Assembly (NCBI GenBank): GCA_963402885.1
Contig: OY727098.1
Coordinates: 27,628,417-27,692,416 of the forward strand
Length of the DNA stretch: 64,000 bases
From: Antedon bifida
Lineage: Eukaryota > Echinodermata > Crinoidea > Comatulida > Antedonidae
Reading direction: 5' to 3'
The position numbers and the translations under genes are program-made. A model generated the notes under the pieces. That model searched no databases and had not been told where the DNA came from. It saw only the letters and a program-made list of their open reading frames with translations. Positions within the stretch are counted from its first letter, which is position 1; every line of letters begins with the position of its first letter. Positions 38,601 to 49,937 of this stretch are shown here, piece by piece.

Positions 38601-41083
38601 ATAGAGGAATACTGTAGCCTGTGAGGTAAAAATGTGTTTTACACGGAATGCATTTTGTTTTTACAATTTAAAAAAAAATGGTAATGCTTAATGTTCTATT
38701 TGATACATAATATAAATGTTGTTAATTGTTGTAATGGTTTGTACAGGTGTGGCAATGTGAACTGGTCTCGTCGTTCTGAGTGTAATGTTTGTAAATCCCC
38801 AAAAGTTGGATGTGTAGAGTCTAGAACAGGTAAATAATTGATATTCACTAAAGTTGGATGTGTAGAGTCTAGAACAGGTAAATAATTGATAAATTCACTA
38901 AAGTTGGATGTGTAGAGTCTAGAACAGGTAAATAATTGATATTCACTAAAGTTGGATGTGTAGAGTCTAGAACAGGTAAATAATTAATATTCACTAGCCG
39001 ACATTTTTGTTTGTTTACTTATTAATTTTTCCAATCCAATCATACATTAAATATATTATATAAATCAAAAGGTAAAATTACTGAAGAAAAATGACAATGC
39101 TGTGGGTATCTATCTATGCTTACTTAAGATGACAATGCTGTGGGTATCTATCTATGCTTACTTAAGATGTAACAATAATTATTGCATCATTGTGGATATA
39201 AACATTTTGGATTACCCACATTTAGTCACAAGATACTCAGCAATTATTTTGTACTTTTGTACTTTGATTAACTTAAGTAACTTGATATACATTCTGTAGA
39301 TCAGACAATCCGCATACATTTGTATTTAAACACAACTCTAATATAAAACAAATTGTCGTCTACTGCAGATTGCAGATTTCTTTAGCAGAATTACCCGTTC
39401 CTCATGAGTGAAACCTTATCCAATGATGTCGGAACCGGGTCATAAACATTTGTATAATTTTTAGCTCAAAATGTTGAAAACAGTTATCTTAATTATTATA
39501 GTATAGTATATCTCATATTTGTTTAAACATTGTGTCTGTAGGCTATGGTGGTGGATTTAATGAACGTGGAAATGTAGAGTACAATGACAGGGAAGATTCT
39601 GATGGAGAGTTTGATGAGGTAAAAACATTGCAACATTCATGTCATCATCTTTGTCATCATTGCCATGCAATTCATAAGTCCTAAAGAAAATTGCTATTTT
39701 AAGTTTTAAATGGAGTCCACAGGCTGGTTGATTGTGACTAAACATGTATGGCTCTACTCCAATCAGATGGTTGGTAGACTACTAAATAATTTAACAACAT
39801 TAAGTTTAAATTGTTTTGAAAGACAGATGGCCCATCCTTGTTGGAATTATTGTTTATGTTAGAGGTCACTTATAATCCTTATTTTGGTGTAAGTAAGTAC
39901 ATCGATTAAGTAACTTTTCTTTTTCTGCAGTTTGGAAGAAAAAAAAAGAAATACCGCGGTAAGCTTGATGATGAACGTAAAGAACGTGAAACAAAATATA
40001 AAACGAATGAAATAGAAAAAGAAGATGAAGCTGAGGAGGACGATGAGGATGGTGATTCAGATGCGTACAAATTGACATCTGATGTAAGAAGAATAATCAG
40101 TATGCATAGTAATAATAGTATATCACAATGTAGACCTACTTATACTCAGACAGCGTCATACGATGAGGCCCGACGAAAGTCTTGACTCGTCGGTGCTGTC
40201 TGAGTTGAATCGAGACGAGTCGTCTTGAGATACCGTCGGGCGTAGTTTTTAGGTCGTTGCGAGAACTTTAAACATGTTTAATTTTCTCTCACAAAGGTAC
40301 AATCTGACCTACAACAAGTCATCTATTAAGATAAGATGGCAGAATTTTAAATCAAATTTGAAACATTCAGATTTGTATAAAGCTCTGTCTACACTATCAA
40401 ACTTTATGTGACATAAAAATGTGATGTGCCCATATATAGACATGATGATGTCATATTACTACCATATTTGGGTATATCACTACCATATTTGGACACATCA
40501 CACTTTTTTTGTCAAACTAGGGTAGACAGAGCTTAACTTGCATGGTTCACTTTATTGCTAGGCGACAGCGTTGTTGGAAAGTATAACAAATACAATGATG
40601 GTACTAAACTTGTTTGTTTTAGGAAGAAGATGATGAAGATGATAAAGATGTATCTGCTTATGATTTAGGAGACAGTGATGAAGACACAAACGATAAAAAA
40701 GATCCAAATAGCTCTGCTGCCAAGTAAGATCTTATAGTGAATAATATAAAGACAACAGGCCTCGCAGAATCTCACAATTTTAGTAGCGAAATTTTAAATG
40801 CCCGACATGATTTTATAATTGTGCCGGATGTTAAGCTAGTGATTCTGCGATCGCTGGACAAAAAAGCAAAAACAAGAAAGTATGGTTTATGTAGACTTAC
40901 ACGAGGTGGCTATAATGTATTTATCTTGCTGAAAAGTAAATATAAATTACAAGATTATTTATTTCATACTTGTTTAGATCGTCTGAAAACCGTGAATCCA
41001 CTGGACATGACGGACAAAGGAAACGGGCAAGAAGTCGGTCAAGATCAAATGAAAGAGAAATAAAGAAATTTGCAGAATCATGA
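35620..41083 (+). CDS. ZRANB2: ZRANB2, RanBP2-type zinc-finger splicing-associated protein
   Basis: An RNA-binding nuclear protein linked to alternative splicing; its fingers recognise GGU-type single-stranded RNA in the human protein. Eight coding exons: 35620-35750, 36368-36420, 37093-37195, 38747-38829, 39542-39618, 39931-40083, 40623-40723, 40978-41083, giving 268 residues (human about 320-330). Finger 1 has C42, C45, C56, C59 (DWICSGCG, RRRQCNKCG). Finger 2 has C94, C97, C108, C111 (DWQCKMCG, RRSECNVC). Both have C-x2-C-x10-C-x2-C spacing. GLFAADDW, GYGGGFNE and FGRKKKKYRGK match the vertebrate protein, followed by an acidic region and a short RSRSRS tail. Exon 3 must end at 37195 with a GC donor (GCAAGT); a GT donor four bases later would break the frame. 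The N-terminus is Ser/His/Arg-rich and unlike human. AATAAA at 41141 is the likely polyadenylation signal. Confidence 0.93.
35786..35880. repeat. CTAG/AGGCCTA-rich tract (ZRANB2 intron 1)
   Basis: TAGGCCTAGCTCTAGCTAGG, GGGCCTATAAGTAGGCCC and TAGGTCTA words begin about 35 bases after the first ZRANB2 exon. Confidence 0.55.
36945..37010 (+). repeat. Dispersed repeat, 'CTGG..ACCCTC' tail family, copy 3
   Basis: GGTCCCTAATGATCAGCTTC, GGCTGGATGGACCACCCTC and TTGTTGAAATAAGTAAATAA. The best-preserved of the three copies, in ZRANB2 intron 2. Confidence 0.55.
37243..37392. mobile_element. MITE, CTGTCTACACTATCAAAC family, copy 2
   Basis: Inverted ends AGCCTTGTCTACACTATCAA / TTGATAGTGTAGACAGAGCT, flanked by TTA on both sides (37240-37242, 37393-37395). 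It sits 47 bases after the GC donor of ZRANB2 exon 3. Confidence 0.88.
38802..38996 (+). repeat. 48-50-bp tandem quadruplication covering the end of ZRANB2 exon 4 and its donor
   Basis: Copies start AAAGTTGGATGTGTAGAGTC at 38802, 38850, 38900 and 38948. Each ends with the donor AACAGGTAAATAATT. Only the first donor (38830) keeps the protein open, since reading on gives TAA at once. The first copy is coding; the other three are intronic. Confidence 0.92.
39067..39165 (+). repeat. Fragment of the GCAGAGCTTTCG dispersed repeat plus a 37-bp duplication
   Basis: AAAATTACTGAAGAAAAATG and GACAATGCTGTGGGTATC match the 5' part of the repeat at 32001. ATGACAATGCTGTGGGTATC through GCTTACTTAAG then occurs twice, 37 bases apart. 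Confidence 0.55.
40381..40533. mobile_element. MITE, CTGTCTACACTATCAAAC family, copy 3
   Basis: Left end AGCTCTGTCTACACTATCAA and right end GGTAGACAGAGCT, flanked by TAA (40378-40380, 40534-40536). The right inverted repeat has lost about nine bases (TTTGATAGT). It lies in ZRANB2 intron 6. Confidence 0.85.
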
Positions 41084-41874
41084 TAGCAAGAAAGGTTTTG
41101 GTAAAGCATGGCTAGGTTAAAGGGATTGTAAACAATTTGGAATAAAATGAATAATCTATTAAAAAACAATGCAAATTATACTGTAGTGAACATACAGTAG
41201 TCCATACTCTAGCCATTTTGTTTTCTTTTTTTAAATAATAGATTTAACTATGACATTTGATATTAATTTCCAAATAATGGTTGGAATAAAATAAGTATCA
41301 TACTATTCAACAAATTAATAAACATTTATTTCTTTCAAATCATTTTAAAAATACACATTACCTTTTTTTTGTTTTGTTGTGACAACAACACGCCACACAT
41401 ACAACTCAATCACACACAGACATAAACTTGAAAAAGAGAAAAAAACATGGAATTTGCACAATAATTAGCTACACATAGAAATATTGCTATTAATTGATTT
41501 AAAGCAAGCAATACCAGTACTGAAATAGAGCAGTGTCCTACTTAGACACAACTAGGACGATGTCATCACTTTGTAACTTTAAATGACTTCATCCTCTTTA
41601 TACAATCTTAACCTTTATAAAATAGTGAATGACATTTGAAATGAAGTCATCACTGCAGAATGTGAATTGAGGCAGAACAACTTAATGTTGTCTATTAAGT
41701 ATTTACTTTAAGTATTTACTTTATTCTCTCTCTCTCTCTCCGTTGAATGATTTCCCCGTTTTTACCCATTTGTATTGTTTTTATATTCAATCTAAGCAAT
41801 TGCTTATTGCAATACCAAAGAAAATGTAAAAATTAAATCAAATTATCCAAAATGTTTTGTAAAAACATATCTTA

Positions 41875-42073
41875 AGCTCTCTCTACACTATCAAACTAGA
41901 TTGAAAAAAAAGTGTGATGTGCACAAATATGCTAGTGATATCCCCAAATATGGTAGTGATATGCATAAATATGGAAGTGATATGCATAAATATGGAAGTG
42001 ATATGACATCAGCATATCCATATGGGCACATCACATTTTTTGTCACATACAGTTTTATAGTGTAAACAGAGCT
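41875..42073. mobile_element. MITE, CTGTCTACACTATCAAAC family, copy 4
   Basis: Ends AGCTCTCTCTACACTATCAA and TAGTGTAAACAGAGCT, flanked by TTA (41872-41874, 42074-42076). The interior is in the opposite sense to copies 1-3 and is longer, with GGTAGTGATAT-like units repeated. Confidence 0.85.
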
Positions 42074-43409
42074 TTACATGCCCATCAACAGATACTGGAT
42101 ATAGCATGCCATTCTGATTCCAAACTGACATACTGTACAAAGTAGTTTCTATCTTCCAATTCAATGCTCTTATTAACTCTTACTGTGTTTTTATCTATCT
42201 TTTTCAGATACTATAGTATTCAATGCCTTCTGTCTGTAAGTATATTATACTTCAAAGCTCATTATACAATTACTACATGTTTTTTTATTATAATTTTCAA
42301 TTTTAATGACAATATTATTTGTTATTTATTTTAATTTCATTAGAGATACTTTTCTATTTAGTATCAACTGTTGTGTCTACCATGCTAGCATTTTCTATTT
42401 AGCAAATAGTGTCTGATAATCATAATCATTTCTGTGTTATTAAGGTATTTCATTATACAAAATAATATTTTAATTTGTAAATTTATTCAAACCCTTCCTT
42501 CACTATCAAACTTAAAATGCTTATTGTATTCGTGGATCATGTTGGTTTAGCATGCAATGTGTTACATTGAATTATCACCACCTATATTAAGGTGTTTTTA
42601 ATCAGTTTGAATCGCAACAATTTATGATTATGTTAGAAAATCTTATTTTATGTTTTGTAATTTTTATGAATATGACAAACATGCTCCGCAGCAAGTGTGT
42701 GTATTATTCATTGTATTGCCACAAAATTATTATTTAAAAGTAAAAATTTGGCATATTCAATTGGGGATTTAACGTTTATTTTATTGTTTCGGATTGACTT
42801 TTTTTTTAGTTGAGTATTTCAGGCCTTAGCACAAGCTTACATTAATTATCGAATCAAATACAAAAATGACATTCTGTTGAGGTCAAAGGTTACCAATTGA
42901 ATATGCCAATTGCATACTTGCCAAGGCCCTCGTACATCTTAACAGAGGCATGTCAACAAATAGGCAATCCTTTAGTCAATTAAGAGCTGCATTTAAAGCT
43001 GCAGCATTCTAGTTTAATTATACAGTTCATTTTAACTGTCTAAAAGATAAATTGTTTTTCTTAATACAGAATGAATCAATTTATTATTATTTACGATCGT
43101 CAAGATTTGTAAGAAATTAGTTTCTAGTAGTAGTGTAGATTTATTAATACTGTAGTTAGAATAATTATTTAAGAATACAGTCATAAGTATTCACTTGACA
43201 ATGTGTAGCAAATGATGCTGAAGAGATATCAAAAAATATCCAATAAATTACATACGATATTTTGATTTCTATAATCTTTTACAATAATTACAATAAAGAT
43301 GTTTTAACAAGAATATTATGTGGCAATTATTTCTGCTTTTACGTTTTAATAATAATAATCTGTTTGTACCTTAAATGATGTAATAAATATGCAGCTCAAT
43401 GGAAGTACA

Positions 43410-43480
43410 GTAAACTAAAGTTGACCAATCACAGGCGACGGTTCTGATGATCCGCACTTTGTGATTGGTCAAATTATGTT
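43410..43480. mobile_element. GTTCCCAC-family MITE, internal fragment
   Basis: GTTGACCAATCACAGGCGAC and TTTGTGATTGGTCAAATTA are the central inverted arms of the elements at 55434 and 56655. The outer ends are missing. Confidence 0.5.
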
Positions 43481-44034
43481 TTAATGTTTCTTGTGCTGTC
43501 CTATAGCCAGATGCCTGCCTTAATAACATTCAAAGTTTACTTGTTTACAATATGCACGTTAAGCTGTTCAGAGTCACAATTAATCCTAGACAAATACGAC
43601 AACGCTGCAAGGCTTGTTTCATCATTTATGGTATTTTATAAATAAATGAGATTTTTACAGCCAGTGGGCCAAAAAATATTTAAAGATATGCTATGCAAAT
43701 AACCTAATAAAATAAGTCTTATAACAAACTAATATTGCTAATATATCTACACTGTTGTAGGCCATGATGGCTATAAAATTAAAAGTTATGAGACCATGAA
43801 ATCATAACGAGGCCAAATATTAGCGATATAATAGGAATAAAATGTCTGTATAATTGTGTGTATGTAGGCTGTATTACTAACTTTTATTAAAGGATTACAA
43901 ATAAATTGAACAATGCTGTGTAATGTACTTAATGTGTTTTTGTGTTGGCTTATGTACTTAAGCATGAACTCATGCTCAATTAAGCTTACAAATATCAATT
44001 TTAATATTAAAGATCAAATTATTCTACTGCAGTA

Positions 44035-44085
44035 ACTGCACTTTGTTACTGCAGTAGCTGCACTTTGTTACTGCAGCTGTAAAAA
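44035..44085 (+). repeat. TTACTGCAGTAGCTGCACTTTG short tandem repeat
   Basis: About three imperfect 22-24 base units containing CTGCAG sites. Confidence 0.5.
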
Positions 44086-44319
44086 GCTTGCTACATAATA
44101 CCATGAACAGATAATGAGTAAACAAAAGGTAGTAACTGCAGTAAAAACAATTTTAAAATGGTCTCTTAGTGATCTGTATTGCATAAGTTAAATTACCAAG
44201 TTCTAAAACTAGCATCTTGTGAATTATATTATTTATTCATAACTGAACATACTGATAATTTCCCGCAGTAAAACAAACAATAGTTTATTTATTTAGTTTT
44301 CTGCTATATACAATACAAA

Positions 44320-44690
44320 GAGTGAGTGTGGCCGAGCGGTTAAGACAGTGGAACCGAAATCCATAGCCATAACATTGGCAAGGGTTCGAGGCTCACTCGC
44401 TCCATGGTTCTGGTGGTAGAACAAGTCTTCTCGGATAAGGACTATAAACCGTAGGTCCAGTGTACATCTGGCTCATGTGCACTTTAAAGAACCTAGTACA
44501 TCTTTCGAGACGAGTAGGGGGTTACCCCGGTGTACTAGTTCATTCATACACACACACTGTCGTGGACAGACGAATTGGCGCCGTAGTTGGCTGCCGATGT
44601 CACAATGGGACCCTTAGTGGAGCAGTAGCCTTCAACTATGAAGTTTGCTCCTTAAAATTGAAGAAGAAGAAGAAGAAAGAAGACAAAACA
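44320..44690 (+). mobile_element. tRNA-Ser-derived SINE, full-length
   Basis: The head has an A box (GTGGCCGAGCGGTTAAGAC) and a B box (GGTTCGAGGC) with spacing and anticodon arm (GGAACCGAAATCC) like tRNA-Ser(CGA). The acceptor and T stems no longer pair properly, so it is not a working tRNA. The body holds TCGGATAAGGACTATAAACC, GCACTTTAAAGAACCTAGTA and GAGTAGGGGGTTACCCCGGT. The tail is a GAA repeat at about 44668-44690. Body copies occur at 25329 and 57488 (minus). The conserved body recalls animal SINE superfamilies with a shared core domain; which one was not checked. Confidence 0.8.
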
Positions 44691-46364
44691 AATATAAAAG
44701 GCAAGGAAAGACCAAACAGGTGCTAAACACCTATGCAATAGTCTTGCTCATATCTGAATTGTACAGTCATGGCTGCCATTACATTCCTCAATCATTTACC
44801 TCGCATATTTAATTTATGCCACTTTTTTAACATTTCCTTCTAACAGCATAAACGCCAATAACAAGATCGATACATAAAATAAATATGTAAAGATAGAAAG
44901 TGAAGAACATACATAAAATTCGCAAGAAATTACACCGAAAATGTATGATATACGAGGTAAGAGTGATTTTTTACGAATAGTGACTTAATTTAAATGATTT
45001 AAGGTGTTGATGAAATATTGAATACGTACAGCATTGGCACTATATAAATTGAAAAGCCTTAAACAATGTATCGTATCGTAGTACCCTAATATTCAGCTTA
45101 CACTTAATGTTTAGTGCCTATTTGCTTCTGTGTCTAGTCTTAACAATTTGTTATTCTATATTTGTCAATAAAATTAAATAAATTTCAAGATATATTTTCC
45201 TCCTGAAGGAATTGTTTTAGTATGTCATTTTAATGACGCGTACAAGGCCTAATTATTCACTTCGACCAAAAATTGGATCGAAAAAAATATTATTTACCAG
45301 AAAAAACTAATTTAGGCCTAAAGCAAAAATATTTCGCCCTTTTTTTCTATGGAAGTGAATAACTTCATTTTCATCTTTATAGGCCTACATTTAGTATATT
45401 CGATTCTCCAGAGTACTTTTATATATGTAATAATGTTATATCCTAAATGACCGACTTATATTATTATATTATATATTAATTAAATAATATAATGTATATA
45501 AATGTTATATGCGCCGGCACGACACTGATAGTAAATGACCGAGTTATATTATTATATACATAATTTATGTCAATAATTGCTCAGTATATGAAAGCGTGTC
45601 TTCTTTTTATTTGGTTTATAATGCTCCTGTATAATAACTTACAAAATCCATTTCTACAAAAACGTCTATTTTTAAGTATATTATTATTAGAAAGAGGTTA
45701 AGTGTCTGCTATTGGCTAAGAGTGTGCAATATAACACATGCTGTTACTACTAGGCGTTTAAATAGTATCTGTTGGGGAATACATTAAACTTCTTGTACGT
45801 GTAAATGGACCTTTATACGCTGGGGGCAGCCATTGATACCTAAATAGACCTTAGATCAAGCATTGGTTAACTAGTTTTTAAAGTGATAAAATAGCGCCCT
45901 GGTTTGGATGTTACGAAAGGTTAGAAATTCAGTATTGAAAGGTTTATAGATCTTCAATTTATTGCCACATTGATAATGTACTTGAGATACTTTGTTTCTC
46001 ATTTTTAATCAATTACATTTTAAGCCAAAATTGGTTTCTTGTTGCGAAGCGATGATTATTTCTCGTTGACTTAAAACCTGTTGGATAGATTAAACATAAA
46101 CTAGTGTTAATATAGCTTTTGTTAGATGATTGTAAAATAGTTTGTTAAAATGTGTGTTGCAATGCAGTAGTACGGTATCTTATCTTGCCTATCTATCCGG
46201 GTGTAAGTTTTCTTCTCCATTTAGACTGGTCTTTGGCCACATGATTGATTTCATTCCAAGATCTCCATGCTCTTTTTTCTTAATTTGATTTGTTTACAAT
46301 TTAAATTTAATATTGTTATTATGCCTCATCAGAGTTCTTAAGAACTTTGAGTCGAAAAGTCATA

Positions 46365-46421
46365 AAACTTTTAGCGCGCCTTGAGCACTTCTAGTGGATA
46401 TGTGCGCTTTATAAATTATTA

Positions 46422-46460
<39 letters not shown>
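46365..46460 (+). repeat. SINE 3' tail with (ATT)n
   Basis: TTAGCGCGCCTTGAGCACTT, then GTGCGCTTTATAAATTATTA and a long ATT microsatellite. Same type as 29485. Confidence 0.6.
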
Positions 46461-47182
46461 TATTATTATTCTTATTAAAACTGAATCTCGTTTTGCACAC
46501 CATATCGTGTAACCTACATTCCATCAACAATAATATCGAGACATGGCTTTAAAATGAAATAAACGGTTATTTAATAACTACTCGTATGATAAGGTAATCG
46601 TGACGCGGAGGAGGGAGATTGGTGGAACTAGTTCTGACAGACAGTGCCGCCGCGTCTCAAAAACGTTACTATCAAATTAATCTTTTGAACACATTAATAA
46701 CATCAAGACGACGCGATTCAAGATTATGATACCGATTTATGAACGTATGTGACGAAAAAATGTTTTAACAACCAGAACAAACATTAATGTTTGTCTTTAT
46801 CGTCAGACCGCGCCGCTTCTGGCGATGACTTCTTTTAAGACTTATTTTCCGTCTGAAATTAATGCGAATTTAAGTAAAATAGACAATATTCAACTAAACG
46901 AAATGAACTGGTTTGTACGGTCGTTAGTGGGCGCCACGTGGGATTTACAATGTCATTTAAAACACTCCTGTCATTATTTTCATGCTTTTTCAATTGATTT
47001 TTGTTGCAGGCCGACACAATTGCTTTTCGGCTGTCATTAGTTTTTGCGATCAGATAGGCATATTTGCTGCCATTTTGTTTTTATTATTTTCTATTCAATG
47101 TTTTGTTTTACCTTATGATTTTTGGTTCATAAGTCGCTATAACTTCCCTTTGGTTACAATACAATGAAGTAAGCGCAAGTAA

Positions 47183-47240
47183 TAATTGACCAATCACATG
47201 TGACGGTTCGGATGAGTAGTCAAGTGGGAACCTAGCTTTA
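47183..47240. mobile_element. GTTCCCAC-family MITE, right-half fragment
   Basis: ATTGACCAATCACATGTGAC followed by AAGTGGGAACCTAGCTTTA, as in the right part of the element at 55434. Confidence 0.5.
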
Positions 47241-47867
47241 TTTTGCCTCTTCAATTAATTTACCTGTGTTACAATTACCTGTTTTTGTTAACATGGTTGT
47301 AGAAAACGTGAAAATTAACGGATATTTGAAATGTAGGCCTAATTTTGTTTCTGGTCACATGCATATTGAAACTCTATGCCGAATAATTCAAATAAAGCTC
47401 TGTTTTGATACCATTTCAGAAATCACTTTAAACGCATAATGTTGCGCCAGAAATTGATTTAGACTAGTTTTCAAATCACAAAAGGTAAGCCGCCCTCAAT
47501 GCAAACTATCTTGCGTCCGTGTCTTCATTCTTCTCGTAGGCCTACGATCAATTCTGTATGAAAATGTACGTCCGCGGTAATTTAATAGTAGGCCCGATAC
47601 TCTTATTAAAAAAGCATTGTAATTAATTTCAGTTATTGAAAGGTAGGCCTATAAACTGATTCTCGTAAATATAAAAAATCTGAACTCTGAAAAATAAAAT
47701 TTGTTTAAATGTTTTTTTTGTGTTGTAAGTCATGTAAAGGGAGCCCTTTATAGCACCAACAGTATCCTTTCAAAAAAGTGCATTAACTGCGCATGACAGT
47801 TGTAAAAATACATTTATGAGAACATCTCTCTATTTTTCTCCTTAGTAAAGTTTTAAGAAAAATCTAC

Positions 47868-47988
47868 TTCAACAGTATAGGTCTAAACAGTACTCAATAA
47901 GCCTGCTGTGAATTTAGACTACTTCAACATTAGGTCTAAACAGTACCTGTTGTAGGCTATAGAACTCAATAAGCCTGCTGTGAATATG
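47868..47988 (+). repeat. Imperfect tandem duplication, about 60 bp
   Basis: AGGTCTAAACAGTAC and CTCAATAAGCCTGCTGTGAA occur twice in the same order. The second copy has an extra CTGTTGTAGGCTATAGAA. Confidence 0.65.
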
Positions 47989-48530
47989 AATAATGTGCAT
48001 CATCTTATTGATTATGGAAGGAATTACAGAACATTGCAATTTTATCTTTTTTTAATTTCATCTACGATCCATATTCATAACTATTTGAAGAATGTCTAAT
48101 AATCCGAAGCCTATAATAGTCAACATGTAATTCTGTCTGTTTGCGAGCATCACGTTGGAAATAACATATTAAATCAGTGTTTGTAATGAAGGCGATAGAA
48201 AAAAAAAACCACGCCACTTGATTTTCACATTCTAGGACAACTATCGGAATTCGACTCCGCATTTCAATAATCGTAAAATTGTATTATTACTATCAGTAGG
48301 AAATTGAATTTACATTACAATGTTTGATTGATATTGGAAATGGACCGGCGGACCGGCGGACCATGAAGTGTATATTTCAGTGCAAATACATTAGTGAAAT
48401 TATCTGGTCCCTTTGTTTTTTGAGGTTTTTTTGGTTGAAATGTTTGAGTTACCTTTGTTTATTTTATGTATACAATCATGTAACAAACGGTACCATAAAG
48501 TTTGGTAAATATTTTGTGGTATTTGTAGTC

Positions 48531-48875
48531 CAAAATACCGTTACTGTCCAAATACCGTTACTGTCCAAATACCGTTACTGTCCAAATACCGTTACTGTCC
48601 AAATACCGTTACTGTCCAAAATACCGTTACTGTCCAAATACCGTTACTGTCCAAATACCGTTACTGTCCAAATACCGTTACTGTCCAAATACCGTTACTG
48701 TCCAAATACCGTTACTGTCCAAATACCGTTACTGTCAAAAATACCGTTAGCCTACTGTCCAAATACCGTTACTGTCCAAAATACCGTTAGCCTACTTTCC
48801 AAATACCGTTACTGTCCAAATACCGTTAGCCTACTGTCCAAATACCGTTACTGTCCAAAATACCGTTAGCCTACT
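48531..48875. repeat. 17-bp minisatellite, about 19 copies, with a 5-bp insertion variant
   Basis: The unit is CAAATACCGTTACTGTC. The first twelve copies are nearly uniform. From about 48740 on, units with GTTAGCCTACTGTC (insertion of AGCCT) are interspersed with standard units, and some have one extra A. The open frame running through it is a by-product. Confidence 0.93.
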
Positions 48876-49544
48876 ATACAGCTATTTTCACGCTTGGTTA
48901 TTTCGTATTTTTTCCATAATTCTTGTATATTAACTCCTTAATCAGATTCTGAATTGTCGATTATTTTTATTACAAAGTCTTCAATGTATTTCGATTTTAT
49001 GTATTTCAATTAGTTTTTAATGAATTAGCAATGACGTCACTGAAGGTTATTAATCGCAATATAATTATATTTATATTCTCTTTATTTTGTTCAAATGTTT
49101 TGCAACTCAATTTCATCTTTGAATGCGTTTTTGCACAAATTAATCTCACACAGCTAGATCGAGGGTTTGCAGTGTTTAACATATTTAAAAGATAATACAC
49201 AGTATTATAGTATCATCATTATTATTTGTATCGAATGAATAGCTTCACACAATGACTAAAGGCAGAAAGTATGAAGATCATTGAGTGTATGAGGGTCATT
49301 CTGAAACGTTAGATAATATTTTCTTCTTTGAATTTGTCAAATTTTACAATATTTTATCATTTTCTTAATTTTAGTTGCAGATTAACCATGATTAAAATGA
49401 CCTTTGTACACCATATCGATCCTTCATATATATAAAGGGTACGTGCTAGGCTATTGCTTAAATCAATCATGGAGGAGTTCCTAATTGTCTTTGACAAAAT
49501 GTGAATGAACTTCATTTTGATTAGAATAATCACACAGTTCAGGA

Positions 49545-49937
49545 CAGTCCCACAATTTCCTACATTGTTAAACAGTCCCACAATCCTACATTGTTAAACC
49601 GTCCCACAATCCTACATTGTTAAACAGTCCCACAATCCTACATTGTTAAACAGTCCCACAATCCTACATTGTTAAACAGTCCCACAATCCTACATTGTTA
49701 AACAGTCCCACAATCCTACATTGTTAAACAGTCCCACAATCCTACATTGTTAAACAGTCCCACAATCCTACATTGTTAAACAGTCCCACAATCCTACATT
49801 GTTAAACAGTCCCACAATCCTACATTGTTAAACAGTCCCACAACTTCCTATTGTTAAACAGTCCCACAATCCTACATTCTTAAACAGTCCCACAATCCTA
49901 CATTCTTAAACAGTCCCACAATCCTACATTCTCAAAC
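49545..49937. repeat. 26-bp minisatellite, about 15 copies
   Basis: The unit is CAGTCCCACAATCCTACATT plus GTTAAA. The last copies carry CTTAAA or CTCAAA instead of GTTAAA, and the edge units are the most diverged, the usual pattern of arrays that exchange mainly in the middle. Confidence 0.93.

Noticed and set aside
44320..44405. Functional tRNA-Ser gene
   Set aside because: A and B boxes are present but the acceptor and T stems do not pair, and the sequence continues into a SINE body found elsewhere without the head.
46825..47167. Possible exon MTSFKTYFPSEINANL with acceptor-like TTATCGTCAG before it
   Set aside because: No family similarity, no matching donor and no partner exons were seen; the composition is ordinary.
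48324..48869. 181-codon plus-strand frame with VQIPLLSKYRYCPNT repeats
   Set aside because: Mostly the 17-bp minisatellite, which cycles through frames. The 17-bp unit changes frame each copy and the protein has no recognisable part.
48531..49937. CRISPR-like arrays
   Set aside because: Units are head-to-tail with no unique spacers, and the DNA is clearly animal.
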